This document shows, one piece after another, positions 15,193 to 22,929 of a stretch of DNA of 28,968 nucleotides. The notes below the pieces were generated by a model. That model was not told the DNA's origin and made no database searches. It saw only the letters and a program-made list of their open reading frames with translations. The stretch is from assembly GCA_003661385.1 (NCBI GenBank), contig QMWA01000004.1, positions 1-28,968 on the forward strand. The letters are read 5' to 3'. The translations under genes were made by a program, and so were the position numbers. This DNA comes from Thermoproteota archaeon (lineage in GTDB: Archaea; Korarchaeota; Korarchaeia; B14-G2). Each line of letters opens with the position of its first letter. Position 1 is the first letter of the stretch.

Positions 15193-15546
15193 TCACTCCA
15201 GCTCTGGAGCTAGTCTACCAATCCTCTTCCTAAGCATGCTGAGGGCCTTTTCCTCAAGCTCCCTCTCCTTAGGCCTTGGCCTTCCCTTCCTAGCAGGCTC
15301 TCTCTTGGCGCTTTTCAGCTTCTTCTTACACTCGCCACTTGGAAGCAGCGCGAAAACCTTGCAAAACGCGTACTGGCACCTGCCTGCCATGCACTCATCT
15401 CCGATATACCCGCACATTATCCTGGGATTCCCCCTACGTCTGATTATAGCCTTCCTCTCACATCTAAAGAACTCACACGATGGATCACACATTGTATCCA
15501 GCGGCCTATCCAAGTAGCCCCCCTCACTACACTTAAGAGCCCCCAT
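15193..15546 (-). CDS. Small cysteine-rich protein of unknown function
   Basis: Protein of 117 aa with nine cysteines in the first 73 residues (C6, C20, C24, C29, C45, C52, C57, C62, C73). They form patterns such as C-x3-C-x4-C and C-x4-C-x4-C that suggest one or two zinc or Fe-S sites. The C-terminal third is highly basic and then helical (KSAKREPARKGRPRPKERELEEKALSMLRKRIGRL), suited to nucleic-acid or ribosome contact. I do not recognise the family. ATG 15546 coincides with the predicted start site for a TATA element at 15565-15574, so the mRNA is probably leaderless. It shares this promoter region with the divergent ribosomal superoperon, which hints at linked expression. Confidence 0.75.
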   Translation of the reverse strand: MGALKCSEGGYLDRPLDTMCDPSCEFFRCERKAIIRRRGNPRIMCGYIGDECMAGRCQYAFCKVFALLPSGECKKKLKSAKREPARKGRPRPKERELEEKALSMLRKRIGRLAPELE

Positions 15547-15564
15547 CTTATGAAGTCAGGTTAA

Positions 15565-15574
15565 GTTAAAAAAG
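15565..15574. promoter_or_regulatory. Bidirectional TATA element: Cys-rich gene and ribosomal superoperon
   Basis: GTTAAAAAAG on the plus strand (CTTTTTTAAC on the minus). A minus-strand start about 26 nt away falls at about 15544-15546, at the ATG of the Cys-rich gene. A plus-strand start falls near 15596, about 44 nt before uL22. It is the only strong AT-rich element in this gap. Confidence 0.55.
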
Positions 15575-15593
15575 TAATACTGCACAGCCATCC

Positions 15594-15629
15594 CTAGCTG
15601 AGGAGTAGAGTAACCTCTAGCTGAGGAGT
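15594..15629 (+). repeat. 13-nt direct repeat in the ribosomal operon leader
   Basis: CTAGCTGAGGAGT occurs at 15594-15606 and again at 15617-15629, 23 nt apart. Between them TAGAG-TAAC-CTCTA can form a small hairpin. Both copies contain the purine-rich GAGGAG, and the second lies just upstream of the uL22 start. The predicted mRNA begins at or near the first copy. Confidence 0.7.
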
Positions 15630-15639
15630 GGTGGAGCTG

Positions 15640-16131
15640 ATGTCTCCGAGTTTCGGCTACTGTCTACCAGAGCCAGGTGATACGGAAGTCAGAGTAAGCG
15701 TCAGAGACCAAAGGATATCATACAAGGAGTGCGTAGAGCTCTGTAGGTTCATAAAAGGTATGAGTGTGGAGAAAGCTAGGAAGATTCTAGAGGAAGTGAT
15801 AAGGCTCAAGAGGCCAGTTCCATTCAAGAGGTACGTTAAAGGAGTCGGGCACCGAAAAGGCCTGAAGGCGCCCCCCTCTGGAAGGTACCCTGTAAAGGCA
15901 TCAAAAGTCCTCCTAAGACTCTTAGAGAACGGGATATGGAGCGCCGAGAACAAGGGCCTTGATGCAGACAACCTGTACATCAAGGGGATAGCTGCGCACA
16001 AAGGTCCAAAGCTTGTCAGGTTCTTCCCAAGAGCTTTTGGTAGAGCAACACCCAAGATAGAGCAGCTAGTCCACATCGAACTCCTTCTAGCTGAAAGAAA
16101 GGAGAGGGGTGAGCATGGAGAAAAGGCCTAA
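15640..16131 (+). CDS. rpl22: Large ribosomal subunit protein uL22
   Basis: Archaeal uL22, 163 aa, lining the 23S rRNA exit tunnel. Recognisable blocks are ISYKECVELCRFIKGMSVEKARKIL, PFKRYVKGVGHRKGL and YPVKASKVLLRLLENG. A conserved C-terminal segment follows (NLYIKGIAAHKGPKLVRFFPRAFGRATP). ATG 15640 follows GGTGGAG; in-frame GTGs at 15628 and 15631 are alternatives. It is the first gene of the plus-strand superoperon here. The block usually upstream (L3, L4, L23, L2, S19) is not present, and uL22 has its own promoter. Its last 17 nt overlap uS3. Confidence 0.97.
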   Translation: MSPSFGYCLPEPGDTEVRVSVRDQRISYKECVELCRFIKGMSVEKARKILEEVIRLKRPVPFKRYVKGVGHRKGLKAPPSGRYPVKASKVLLRLLENGIWSAENKGLDADNLYIKGIAAHKGPKLVRFFPRAFGRATPKIEQLVHIELLLAERKERGEHGEKA

Positions 16132-16780
16132 GAGCATAGTTAAGAGAATACTCGAGGAGTCGTATCTGAGGGTTGCTCTAGATGAGTTTCTTAGAGAGAG
16201 TCTGGAAAGAGCAGGCTACAGCAAACTTCAGCTGATAAGAGCTCCCATAAGAGATAGGCTTGTCCTCTCTGTTGAGAGGCCGTCCATAGTGATAGGGAAG
16301 CATGGCAAGAACGCGCTCAGACTATCTAGAATACTAGAGGAGAGGTTCAAGCTCAACTCACCAAGAATAGAGACAGTTGAGTTAGACAAACCATATCTAG
16401 TCGCATCAATAGCTGCTAATAGGATTGCCAGGATGATAGAGCGAGGCTACAAGCCCAGGAGAGCTGCTAGCTTAGTCCTTAGGAGAATAATGGACGATGG
16501 CGCTCTAGGTGTAGAGATAAGGATAAAGGGGAAAATTTCTGGAGAAAGAGCTAGAAGGCTTGTTATAAGAGAGGGCGTGATGCTGAAAAGTGGTCAGCCA
16601 GCACTAGAACTTGTAGATGAAGGTGTAGCTGAGGCAATGCTTAAGCAGGGCGTAATAGGGGTCAAAGTGAAGATACTAAGGCCAACAAGACTACCTGACG
16701 AGTATGAGATAGACCATGAGAAGGCAAAGTCTCTCTATGACCAGACGATATCCAGAGAGCAGCCTGTTGAAGGAGGTTGA
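16115..16780 (+). CDS. rps3: Small ribosomal subunit protein uS3
   Basis: Archaeal uS3, 221 aa, at the mRNA entry channel of the 30S subunit. An N-terminal KH type II domain carries the GxxG loop (VIGKHGKNALRLSRILEERF). The C-terminal domain begins near RRAASLVLRRIMDDGALGVEIRIKGKISGERARR. ATG 16115 is preceded by GGGGTGA at short spacing; GTG 16109 is in frame but less likely. It overlaps the uL22 end, and its own last codons (GAAGGAGGT) provide the Shine-Dalgarno of uL29. Confidence 0.97.
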   Translation: MEKRPKSIVKRILEESYLRVALDEFLRESLERAGYSKLQLIRAPIRDRLVLSVERPSIVIGKHGKNALRLSRILEERFKLNSPRIETVELDKPYLVASIAANRIARMIERGYKPRRAASLVLRRIMDDGALGVEIRIKGKISGERARRLVIREGVMLKSGQPALELVDEGVAEAMLKQGVIGVKVKILRPTRLPDEYEIDHEKAKSLYDQTISREQPVEGG

Positions 16781-16785
16781 ACAGC

Positions 16786-16992
16786 TTGACCAGGAAAACC
16801 ATGGAGGAACTCAGGAAAATGTCTACAGAGGCCCTCATAAAGAGGCTAAACGAGCTCAAGCTGGAGCTGTTCAAGGCTAGAACGCAGCTGTCGATGGGGG
16901 GGCCTCCAGAGAAGGCGATACCAGTGAAGAACATCAGAAAGAACATAGCTAGAGTTCTAACAGTCCTTAGAGAGAGGGGGTTAAAATACTAG
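16786..16992 (+). CDS. rpl29: Large ribosomal subunit protein uL29
   Basis: Archaeal uL29, 68 aa, a two-helix protein near the exit tunnel, with MSTEALIKRLNELKLELFKAR and NIRKNIARVLTVLRERG. TTG 16786 is preferred because GGAGG at 16772-16776 is then spaced properly; TTG 16777 abuts the motif. The gene ends at 16992 and overlaps the next reading frame (rpp29) by a few bases. Confidence 0.95.
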   Translation: MTRKTMEELRKMSTEALIKRLNELKLELFKARTQLSMGGPPEKAIPVKNIRKNIARVLTVLRERGLKY

Positions 16993-17294
16993 ACAAACTG
17001 CTTCAGCTCCAAAAGAAGATAACTCCACGAAACATACTAGCACATGAGCTCATAGGCCTAGAAGTTGAGATAGCTGACGCCAGCGACCCGAGGCTCATAG
17101 GTAAACGAGGCACGGTGATAGATGAGACAAAGAACACCTTTAAAGTGAAGACAGACCGTGGAGTGAAGATAATACCTAAGCGTGGAGTTACCTTCATATT
17201 CAAGACACCTGGCCATGGCAAAATTAAGGTGTTAGGTGATAAGCTACTTTACACTCCTGAGAAAAGGTTAGCTAAATACGGAAGGTGGTTGTAG
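16986..17294 (+). CDS. rnp1: Ribonuclease P protein component 1 (Rpp29/POP4), no canonical start
   Basis: Rpp29 subunit of archaeal RNase P, which matures tRNA 5' ends. About 102 aa. The translated frame reads KITPRNILAHELIGLEVEIADA, then RLIGKRGTVIDETKNTFKVKT, IIPKRGVTFIF and LGDKLLYTPEKRLAKYGRWL, the full archaeal Rpp29 core. The position between uL29 and uS17 is the family's usual one. The frame is closed upstream by TAG 16968-16970, and no ATG, GTG or TTG lies between that stop and the conserved core. GGGGG (16976-16980) is 5 nt before ATA 16986, which I take as the likely start; CTG 16998 is an alternative. The stop overlaps the GTG start of uS17 (TAGTG). Gene identity is firm; start codon is inferred. 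Confidence 0.87.
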   Translation: MLDKLLQLQKKITPRNILAHELIGLEVEIADASDPRLIGKRGTVIDETKNTFKVKTDRGVKIIPKRGVTFIFKTPGHGKIKVLGDKLLYTPEKRLAKYGRWL

Positions 17295-17626
17295 TGAGTA
17301 GGATAGAGCCCCCACCAGGCGCTAAGATGCCGTGCAATGACAAGAAGTGCCCATTTCATGGAGGTCTACCGCTTAGGGGGAAGAGAAGAGAGGGCATCGT
17401 TGTCGCCAAAAAGATGACAAGGACATGCACTGTGATGATACACTACCTCCAGTACGTGCCTAAGTTCAAGAGATACGAGAGGAAGAGAAGCAAGATACAC
17501 GCTCACATCCCGCAGTGCATAGACCACCTGATAAAAGAAGGTGACACCGTTATAATACATGAATGCAGGAGACTAGCTAAGACTGTAGCTCACGTGGTCA
17601 TAGGAAAGAAAGAGGAGAAGAGGTGA
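17294..17626 (+). CDS. rps17: Small ribosomal subunit protein uS17
   Basis: Archaeal uS17, 110 aa, OB-fold binder of 16S rRNA. The N-terminal extension has a small Cys/His cluster (MPCNDKKCPFHG) seen in archaeal members. The core includes GIVVAKKMTRTCTVMIHYLQYVPKFKRYERKRSKIHAHIP and GDTVIIHECRRLAKT. GTG 17294 follows GGTGG at good spacing and overlaps the rpp29 stop by one base. A GTG at 17285 would lie inside the Shine-Dalgarno and is rejected. Confidence 0.96.
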   Translation: MSRIEPPPGAKMPCNDKKCPFHGGLPLRGKRREGIVVAKKMTRTCTVMIHYLQYVPKFKRYERKRSKIHAHIPQCIDHLIKEGDTVIIHECRRLAKTVAHVVIGKKEEKR

Positions 17627-17633
17627 ACTCAAT

Positions 17634-18059
17634 ATGTCCAGGTCAGTGAGAAAGAAGGGAGCTATGAAGATAAGGCTAAGGGTTACTAGAGGCCTACCGG
17701 TAGGTGCATATGTGAAGTGTGCCGATAACTCAGGTGCAAAACTGCTTCAGATCATTGGAGTCACAGGGTATAAGGGGACCAAGAACAGGCTCGCATCAGC
17801 TGCTGTAGGAGACCTAGTCATAGTTGCAGTCAAGGAGGGGACGCCAGAGCTAGAGCATACGGTTCAGAAGGCAATCATCATAAGGCAGAAGATGCCATTT
17901 AAGAGGAAGACCGGGGAGACTATAGCATTCGAGGATAACGCTGCAATTCTAGTCCATGGAGACCTCAAGCCAAGGGGAACAGAAGTAAAGGGGCCTGTAG
18001 CAAGAGAAGCCGTGGAAAGATTTCCATCAATAGCTGGAATATGCTCGATGGTGGTCTAG
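17634..18059 (+). CDS. rpl14: Large ribosomal subunit protein uL14
   Basis: uL14, 141 aa, at the subunit interface and GTPase-side surface. The signature GAYVKCADNSGAKLLQIIGV and the block KRKTGETIAFEDNAAILV are clear, and the protein ends with FPSIAGICSMVV as expected. ATG 17634 follows GAGGTGA by 8 nt. uL24 starts directly after the stop. Confidence 0.97.
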   Translation: MSRSVRKKGAMKIRLRVTRGLPVGAYVKCADNSGAKLLQIIGVTGYKGTKNRLASAAVGDLVIVAVKEGTPELEHTVQKAIIIRQKMPFKRKTGETIAFEDNAAILVHGDLKPRGTEVKGPVAREAVERFPSIAGICSMVV

Positions 18060-18443
18060 TTGAAGATGCGAAGAGACATCTCGTCTAAGCCAAGAAAGCA
18101 GAGGAAAAGACTATACAACATGCCATACCACTTAAGGCATAAGCTGCTGTCTGCTCCATTATCACCAACTCTAAGAGAGAAGTACGGCTTTAGGTCTATC
18201 CCCTTGAGGACAGGTGATAAGGTCCTGATAATGAGAGGCGAGTTCACAGGGTTTGAAGGGAAGATAGTTAAGGTAGACCGAAAGAGGCTGCGAGTATACG
18301 TGGAGAAGGTTGTCAGGAAGAAGACAGATGGCTCAGAAGTCCTAGTACCTATACACCCATCTAAAGTTATGGTTACCGAGCTGAATCTCAAAGACGAGTT
18401 CAGGAAAGCGATTATAGAGAGGAGGGGTGGTGGAGTTGGGTAA
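18060..18443 (+). CDS. rpl24: Large ribosomal subunit protein uL24
   Basis: uL24, 127 aa, an assembly-initiating 50S protein. The N-terminus [21 protein letters not shown] is typical of archaea. The KOW motif is [26 protein letters not shown] 18060 lies 6 nt after GGTGG; ATG 18066 in the same frame would be 12 nt away and is less likely. The C-terminal codons contain the Shine-Dalgarno of eS4, and the two genes overlap by 8 nt. Confidence 0.96.
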   Translation: MKMRRDISSKPRKQRKRLYNMPYHLRHKLLSAPLSPTLREKYGFRSIPLRTGDKVLIMRGEFTGFEGKIVKVDRKRLRVYVEKVVRKKTDGSEVLVPIHPSKVMVTELNLKDEFRKAIIERRGGGVG

Positions 18444-19167
18444 GAAAGGAGGGTCAAGAGCTCTCAAGAGGCTAGTTGCACCTAAAACCTGGAGGGTTCC
18501 AAGAAAGATAAGCAAGTGGATTGTGAGGCCTTCCCCAGGCCCACATCCAATGGAGCTAAGCATGCCCCTGCTAGTGATACTCAGAGATGTCCTCAAGCTC
18601 TACTCAACAGCGAAAGAAGCCAGGAAGGTGATAAAAGCAGGGAAGGTTCTTGTCGACGGAAAGCCTAGGAGAGACCATAAGTTCCCTGTAGGCCTCATGG
18701 ATACCCTATCGATACCAGATGAGGAGCTGTACCTGAGGTGTGTACCCTATAACGCTAGGCCTATACACTTCATAGCAATACCCAAGTCAGAAGTTAACCT
18801 CAAGATATGTCGTGTGATAAGGAAGTTCAATGTGAGAGGTGGAAGATTTCAGATCACACTCCACGACGGCAGAAACATGCTGATCGACTCGATCCTAGAC
18901 CCTAACAGCATCTCCATAGGAGACTCTCTTTTGATCACGGTTCCAGACCAAGAGATCAAAGCTCACATAAGAGCTGAAGCAGGCAGCTTAGCAATGATAT
19001 TCCTAGGAGATAGAGCTGGAATCAAGGGAGTAATCCGCAAGATAGTCCCACAGCCCTACTCCGTACCTCTAGTAGAGCTGAAGGTGAATGGGACTACAAT
19101 GTACGCCAGGAAAGACAGGATAATCATCGTAGGTAAGGAGAGGCCTCTAATAAAGGTGGAACCATGA
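18436..19167 (+). CDS. rps4e: Small ribosomal subunit protein eS4
   Basis: Archaeal/eukaryotic-type eS4, 243 aa. An N-terminal segment rich in aromatic and basic residues ([15 protein letters not shown]) precedes an S4-like RNA-binding domain ([42 protein letters not shown]) and a C-terminal KOW-like region. TTG 18436 is preceded by GGTGG at 5-nt spacing and gives [12 protein letters not shown]. The stop overlaps uL5 in an ATGA junction. Confidence 0.96.
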   Translation: MGKKGGSRALKRLVAPKTWRVPRKISKWIVRPSPGPHPMELSMPLLVILRDVLKLYSTAKEARKVIKAGKVLVDGKPRRDHKFPVGLMDTLSIPDEELYLRCVPYNARPIHFIAIPKSEVNLKICRVIRKFNVRGGRFQITLHDGRNMLIDSILDPNSISIGDSLLITVPDQEIKAHIRAEAGSLAMIFLGDRAGIKGVIRKIVPQPYSVPLVELKVNGTTMYARKDRIIIVGKERPLIKVEP

Positions 19168-19712
19168 CATCAGAAGCTGAGATCGAGGAAAAGTGGAGAA
19201 GCAACCCAATGCTAGTCCCTCGGCTATCCAAAGTGGTTCTAAATATATGTGTAGGGAGAAGCGGCGACCCACTTGAGAGAGCTAAGAAAGTCCTAGAGCA
19301 GCTGTCTGGCCAGAAGCCTTCAGTTAGGGCTGCAAAGAGGACTATAAAGGGATTTGGCATAAGGAAGGGAGAGCCCATAGCTTGCTGTGTGACCATCAGA
19401 GGGCAGCGAGCAGAAGAGCTACTTAAGAGGCTTTTCCAAGCAGTAGAGAACAAGATAAAAGCATCCAGCTTTGATGGCCGTGGAAACTTCTCATTTGGCA
19501 TAAAAGAGCATCTGATGATACCTGGAGTAGAATACGATCCCAAGATAGGGATATTCGGAATGGATGTCTGCGTCTCACTAGAGAGGCCAGGATACAGGAT
19601 AGCTAGACGTAAGATAGCCAGGAGAAGAGTTCCCAAGAAAGCTATAATCACTAGAGAGGAAGCTATATATTTCGTCAAGAAGAACTTCGGTGTAGAAGTG
19701 ATAGGTGGTTAA
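19164..19712 (+). CDS. rpl5: Large ribosomal subunit protein uL5
   Basis: uL5, 182 aa, which binds 5S rRNA in the central protuberance. Conserved blocks are [59 protein letters not shown] and [14 protein letters not shown] 19164 overlaps the eS4 stop by four bases. The final GGTGGT codons act as Shine-Dalgarno for uS14. Confidence 0.97.
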   Translation: MTSEAEIEEKWRSNPMLVPRLSKVVLNICVGRSGDPLERAKKVLEQLSGQKPSVRAAKRTIKGFGIRKGEPIACCVTIRGQRAEELLKRLFQAVENKIKASSFDGRGNFSFGIKEHLMIPGVEYDPKIGIFGMDVCVSLERPGYRIARRKIARRRVPKKAIITREEAIYFVKKNFGVEVIGG

Positions 19713-19714
19713 CT

Positions 19715-19876
19715 GTGGGAAGGATCATAGACGAGCATGGGAAGCCTCTAGATACACCTCAGTGCAGACGCTGCGGTCGGAGAGGTCGTGGTATAATACG
19801 AAAGTATGGGCTCTATCTGTGCCGGCAGTGCTTCAGAGAAGTAGCTGAAAAAATGGGCTGGAGAAAGTACAACTAG
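19715..19876 (+). CDS. rps14: Small ribosomal subunit protein uS14 (zinc-binding, 53 aa)
   Basis: Archaeal uS14, only 53 aa and easily missed. The frame from GTG 19715 reads [15 protein letters not shown], then C17-x2-C20 (CRRCG), [10 protein letters not shown]36RQC39, and ends EKMGWRKYN. The four cysteines form the zinc site of the short (C+) uS14 type. GTG 19715 follows AGGTGGTTAACT, so the Shine-Dalgarno comes from the uL5 end (stop 19710-19712). GGAGGTG for uS8 begins immediately after the stop. The order uL5-uS14-uS8 is the standard one. Confidence 0.95.
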   Translation: MGRIIDEHGKPLDTPQCRRCGRRGRGIIRKYGLYLCRQCFREVAEKMGWRKYN

Positions 19877-19892
19877 GAGGTGAGTTGGGTTA

Positions 19893-20285
19893 TTGACCAG
19901 GATGGATCCCCTAGCTGATGCTTTGTCAACAATCCAAAATGCTGTTGCATTAGGGAAAACAGAGTGCCTGATAACAATTTCATCAAAGCTGATAACACGT
20001 GTGCTTAGAGTACTTCAGATGAAAGGATATATCGCTGAATTCGAGTATATACCAGATGGAAGATTCGGGAAGTATCGGGTCAAGCTAACTGGGAGAATAA
20101 ACAAGGTAGCTGCTATAAAGCCTAGGTTCTCAGTCAAAAAAGCGGAATGGACCCAGTACGAGAAGATGTACCTTCCAGCCAGAGACATAGGCATACTCAT
20201 CGTCTCAACTAACCAAGGTGTCATGACACATGAAGAAGCAAAGAAGCTTGGAATAGGAGGTGTCCTGCTTGCCTACTGCTACTAA
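19893..20285 (+). CDS. rps8: Small ribosomal subunit protein uS8
   Basis: uS8, 130 aa, a central-domain 16S rRNA binder. The N-terminus [14 protein letters not shown] and the C-terminus [27 protein letters not shown] are diagnostic. TTG 19893 follows GGAGGTG (19877-19883) by 9 nt; ATG 19902, three codons later, is possible. The last 17 nt overlap uL6, whose Shine-Dalgarno (GGAGGTG) is the GIGGV codons. Confidence 0.96.
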   Translation: MTRMDPLADALSTIQNAVALGKTECLITISSKLITRVLRVLQMKGYIAEFEYIPDGRFGKYRVKLTGRINKVAAIKPRFSVKKAEWTQYEKMYLPARDIGILIVSTNQGVMTHEEAKKLGIGGVLLAYCY

Positions 20286-20841
20286 AGGAACCATACTCAA
20301 CACAAATCTAGTTGACTCAGTAAGCCTCAAGATCCCAGATGGAGTAGAAGTAAAGGTACATAAGGATCATGTTGTAGTAAGCGGTCCACTTGGCTCTCTT
20401 GTGAAGAAATATGACCCTAGGCTCATTAAGATACTCAAGGTTGACTCTGAGCTCATAATATTCACAGATAAAGTTAGAAAGAGGACATCATCTCTCATAA
20501 GGACCATAAGATCCCACATAAGGAACATGATAAAGGGCGTAACTGAGGGCTTTACAAAGAAAATGATAATAGCATACTCGCACTTTCCCATGAGAGTGAA
20601 GGTTGACGAGCAGAGAAGGCTCGTGATCATAGAAAACTTCTTAGGAGAAAGAAGCCCTAGGATAGCCAAGATAGTTGGGGAAAAGACTAAAGTGAAGGTT
20701 GAGGGAGATTACATATACATAACTGGGATATCCCCAGAGGAGGTAGGTCAAACTGCAGCGAACATAAGGCTTGCTACAAAGATCAAGAGGAAGGACCCAA
20801 GAGTATTCCAGGACGGGATATACGTGGTTGAGAGGGAATAG
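20269..20841 (+). CDS. rpl6: Large ribosomal subunit protein uL6
   Basis: uL6, 190 aa, near the sarcin-ricin loop. Two repeats of the L6 fold are visible: [25 protein letters not shown] and [26 protein letters not shown]. Archaeal blocks [25 protein letters not shown] and HFPMRV are present. TTG 20269 lies 6 nt after GGAGGTG; GTG 20260 would be within the motif. eL32 begins 2 nt after the stop. Confidence 0.96.
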   Translation: MPTATKGTILNTNLVDSVSLKIPDGVEVKVHKDHVVVSGPLGSLVKKYDPRLIKILKVDSELIIFTDKVRKRTSSLIRTIRSHIRNMIKGVTEGFTKKMIIAYSHFPMRVKVDEQRRLVIIENFLGERSPRIAKIVGEKTKVKVEGDYIYITGISPEEVGQTAANIRLATKIKRKDPRVFQDGIYVVERE

Positions 20842-20842
20842 G

Positions 20843-21265
20843 ATGCAGGAGGGAAGCCTAGCTGGCATATCGTCGGCAAAGCTTAAGCAGCTTAGAAGAA
20901 AGTTCAAGAAGCCGAATTTCACGAACTTAGCCGCAGCAAAGTTCAAGAGAGTGAGAGATAGGTGGAAGAGGCCTAGAGGAATAGATAACCCGCATAGAAA
21001 GGCTTTATCAGGCAGACCGGCACTAGTCAAGATAGGATACAGGACAATGAAGGCCATAAGAGGCCTTCACCCATCCGGGAGAATTCCAGTTGTAGTACAC
21101 AGCTTATCAGAGCTGGAGAAGATCAAAGATAACCTCGACAAGCATATCGTAGTAATAGGCAGGACTGTAGGCCTTAAGAAGAAGCTTGAGATATATCAGA
21201 AAGCAGAGGAGATGGGGGCTCTTGTAGCAAACCCGCCGAGAGAGGTGGCTGAAGTTGGGGAGTAA
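20843..21265 (+). CDS. rpl32e: Large ribosomal subunit protein eL32
   Basis: Archaeal/eukaryotic eL32, 140 aa. A basic N-terminal half contains KLKQLRRKFKKPNFTNLAAAKFKRVRDRWKRPRGIDN, followed by GYRTMKAIRGLHPSG and a C-terminal domain with VVVHSLSELEKIKDN. The open frame extends upstream into uL6, but ATG 20843, preceded by GAGAGGG, lies two bases after the uL6 stop and gives the normal length. The end overlaps eL19 by 11 nt. Confidence 0.95.
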   Translation: MQEGSLAGISSAKLKQLRRKFKKPNFTNLAAAKFKRVRDRWKRPRGIDNPHRKALSGRPALVKIGYRTMKAIRGLHPSGRIPVVVHSLSELEKIKDNLDKHIVVIGRTVGLKKKLEIYQKAEEMGALVANPPREVAEVGE

Positions 21266-21722
21266 CCTAGCTACGAAAAAGAGGCTAGCAGCAGAAGTGC
21301 TAGGCTGCGGGGTTTCAAGGGTGTGGATCGACCCAGAGAGGACAAGCCTAGTAGAGGAGGCTCTGACCAGGGAGGACATAAGGAAGCTCGTTAAGCGAGG
21401 TATAATAAGGAAGAAGCCCAAGAAGTCAGGTACAGCTCATGCCAAGAAGCCAAAAAAGAGGAAAAGGGGGCCTGGAAGCAGAAAGGGCTCTCCCTATGCT
21501 CGACTACCCAAGAAGCGTAGGTGGATTCAGAGGATAAGACCTCTCAGAAGAGAACTAAGGCGGATGAGAGATCGTGGCATAATAACAAGAAGAGTATATC
21601 GCTGGCTATACAGGAGGCTATCAATGTTCAGAAATGTAAACCACCTGAAGCTCTTCATCGAGAAGGAAGGGCTAGCTAGAAAGCCAGATATCATAGAGGA
21701 AGTCTTGAAAGAGATAAGCTAG
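21255..21722 (+). CDS. rpl19e: Large ribosomal subunit protein eL19
   Basis: Archaeal/eukaryotic eL19, 155 aa, a long basic helical protein that spans 23S rRNA. Visible blocks are ATKKRLAAEVLGCGVSRVWIDP, KRKRGPGSRKGSPYARLPKK, WIQRIRPLRRELRRMRDRGI and RLSMFRNVNHLKLFI. TTG 21255 follows GAGGTGG and overlaps the eL32 end. Confidence 0.96.
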   Translation: MGSNLATKKRLAAEVLGCGVSRVWIDPERTSLVEEALTREDIRKLVKRGIIRKKPKKSGTAHAKKPKKRKRGPGSRKGSPYARLPKKRRWIQRIRPLRRELRRMRDRGIITRRVYRWLYRRLSMFRNVNHLKLFIEKEGLARKPDIIEEVLKEIS

Positions 21723-21732
21723 GTGATATCCA

Positions 21733-22323
21733 TTGGCTAGAGGCCCACGGTACAGAGTGAAGTTCAGGAGGAGAAGAGAGGGGAAAACAGACTACTATGC
21801 AAGGTACAGGATGCTCCTAGGCGGAAGGCCAAGGCTGGTAGTGAGGAAAAGCAATAGGCACATCAGAGTACATGTCGTTGAAGCCCGCCCAGAGGGAGAT
21901 CACACTCTAGTGATGGCCTTTTCAAAGGAGCTTGAGAAGCTAGGGTGGCTCTACTCCAGGTCAAACACGCCTGCCGCATACCTGACAGGGTTTCTAGCAG
22001 GTATAAGAGCCAAAAAGAAGGGTATAACAGAGGCCATACTTGACATAGGCTTATACCGTAGTGTACCTGGAGCTAGGGTATATGCTGCCCTGAAAGGGTT
22101 CATAGACGCAGGCTGCAGCGTCCCTCACAGCCCAGAGATACTCCCCTCAGATGAGAGAATTCGAGGAGAGGACATAGCATCTTACGCCAAGTATTTAAAA
22201 GAGAACAACCCAGAGAAGTACCAGAGGGTCTTCTCTGGGTATCTAAAGCTAGGCCTCCTCCCAGAGGAGATCCCCAAGGTGTTCGAGGAGACTCTAGAGA
22301 AGGTGAGGAAGTTAGAGGGGTAA
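21733..22323 (+). CDS. rpl18: Large ribosomal subunit protein uL18
   Basis: Archaeal uL18, 196 aa, a 5S rRNA binder in the central protuberance. Blocks are YRVKFRRRREGKTDYYARYRMLLGG, RPRLVVRKSNRHIRVHVVEA and the archaeal C-terminal extension with VPHSPEILPSDERIRGEDIASYAKYL. TTG 21733 follows GGTGA; there is no upstream ATG in frame after the eL19 stop. uS5 begins 2 nt after its stop. Confidence 0.96.
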   Translation: MARGPRYRVKFRRRREGKTDYYARYRMLLGGRPRLVVRKSNRHIRVHVVEARPEGDHTLVMAFSKELEKLGWLYSRSNTPAAYLTGFLAGIRAKKKGITEAILDIGLYRSVPGARVYAALKGFIDAGCSVPHSPEILPSDERIRGEDIASYAKYLKENNPEKYQRVFSGYLKLGLLPEEIPKVFEETLEKVRKLEG

Positions 22324-22325
22324 CC

Positions 22326-22922
22326 ATGTCAGAAGAGTGGGTTCCCAGGACTAAGCTCGGTAGAATGGTACAAGAGGGAGAGATAACATCAATAGATGAC
22401 ATATTCAAGCTTGGGATCCCAATCAAGGAGCCTGAGATAGTAGACGCCTTGCTCCCTGACCTCAAAGAAGACCTCATAAGTGTAGACATGGTACAGAGGC
22501 AAACTGACGCAGGAGAGCTCACAAGCTTCAGAGTATGTGTTGTAGTAGGGAATATGGACGGTTATGTAGGTATAGGAATAGGGAAGGGCAGGAACTTCCG
22601 AGAGGCTATAAGAGCAGCTCTAAGAGAGGCAAAGCTCTCAATAATACCCGTACTGAGAGGATGTGGGGCATGGGGATGTATGTGTAACTTGCCTCATTCA
22701 CTGAGGTTTAAGGCCTATGGAAAAGCTGGGAGCGTCAGAGTATACCTCTTCCCAGCTCCACGTGGCAGTGGCTTGGTAATAGGTGAAACAGGGAAGAAGG
22801 TTCTTACGATGGCTGGTGTAGAGGATATAAAGTCCTTTGCAAAGGGAAGCAAGAGCACCAGGATAAACTTCGCGTATGCTGTGTATGATGCCCTCAAGAA
22901 CCAGCATGCGTTCCAGTTCTAG
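22326..22922 (+). CDS. rps5: Small ribosomal subunit protein uS5
   Basis: Archaeal uS5, 198 aa, important for decoding fidelity. The double-stranded-RNA-binding-like domain is FRVCVVVGNMDGYVGIGIGKGRNFREAIRAALREAKLSI. The second domain contains YLFPAPRGSGLVIGETGKKVLTMAGVEDI. ATG 22326 is preceded by GAGGGG from the uL18 end. Length and order are as expected. Confidence 0.97.
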   Translation: MSEEWVPRTKLGRMVQEGEITSIDDIFKLGIPIKEPEIVDALLPDLKEDLISVDMVQRQTDAGELTSFRVCVVVGNMDGYVGIGIGKGRNFREAIRAALREAKLSIIPVLRGCGAWGCMCNLPHSLRFKAYGKAGSVRVYLFPAPRGSGLVIGETGKKVLTMAGVEDIKSFAKGSKSTRINFAYAVYDALKNQHAFQF

Positions 22923-22929
22923 CTGGTGC

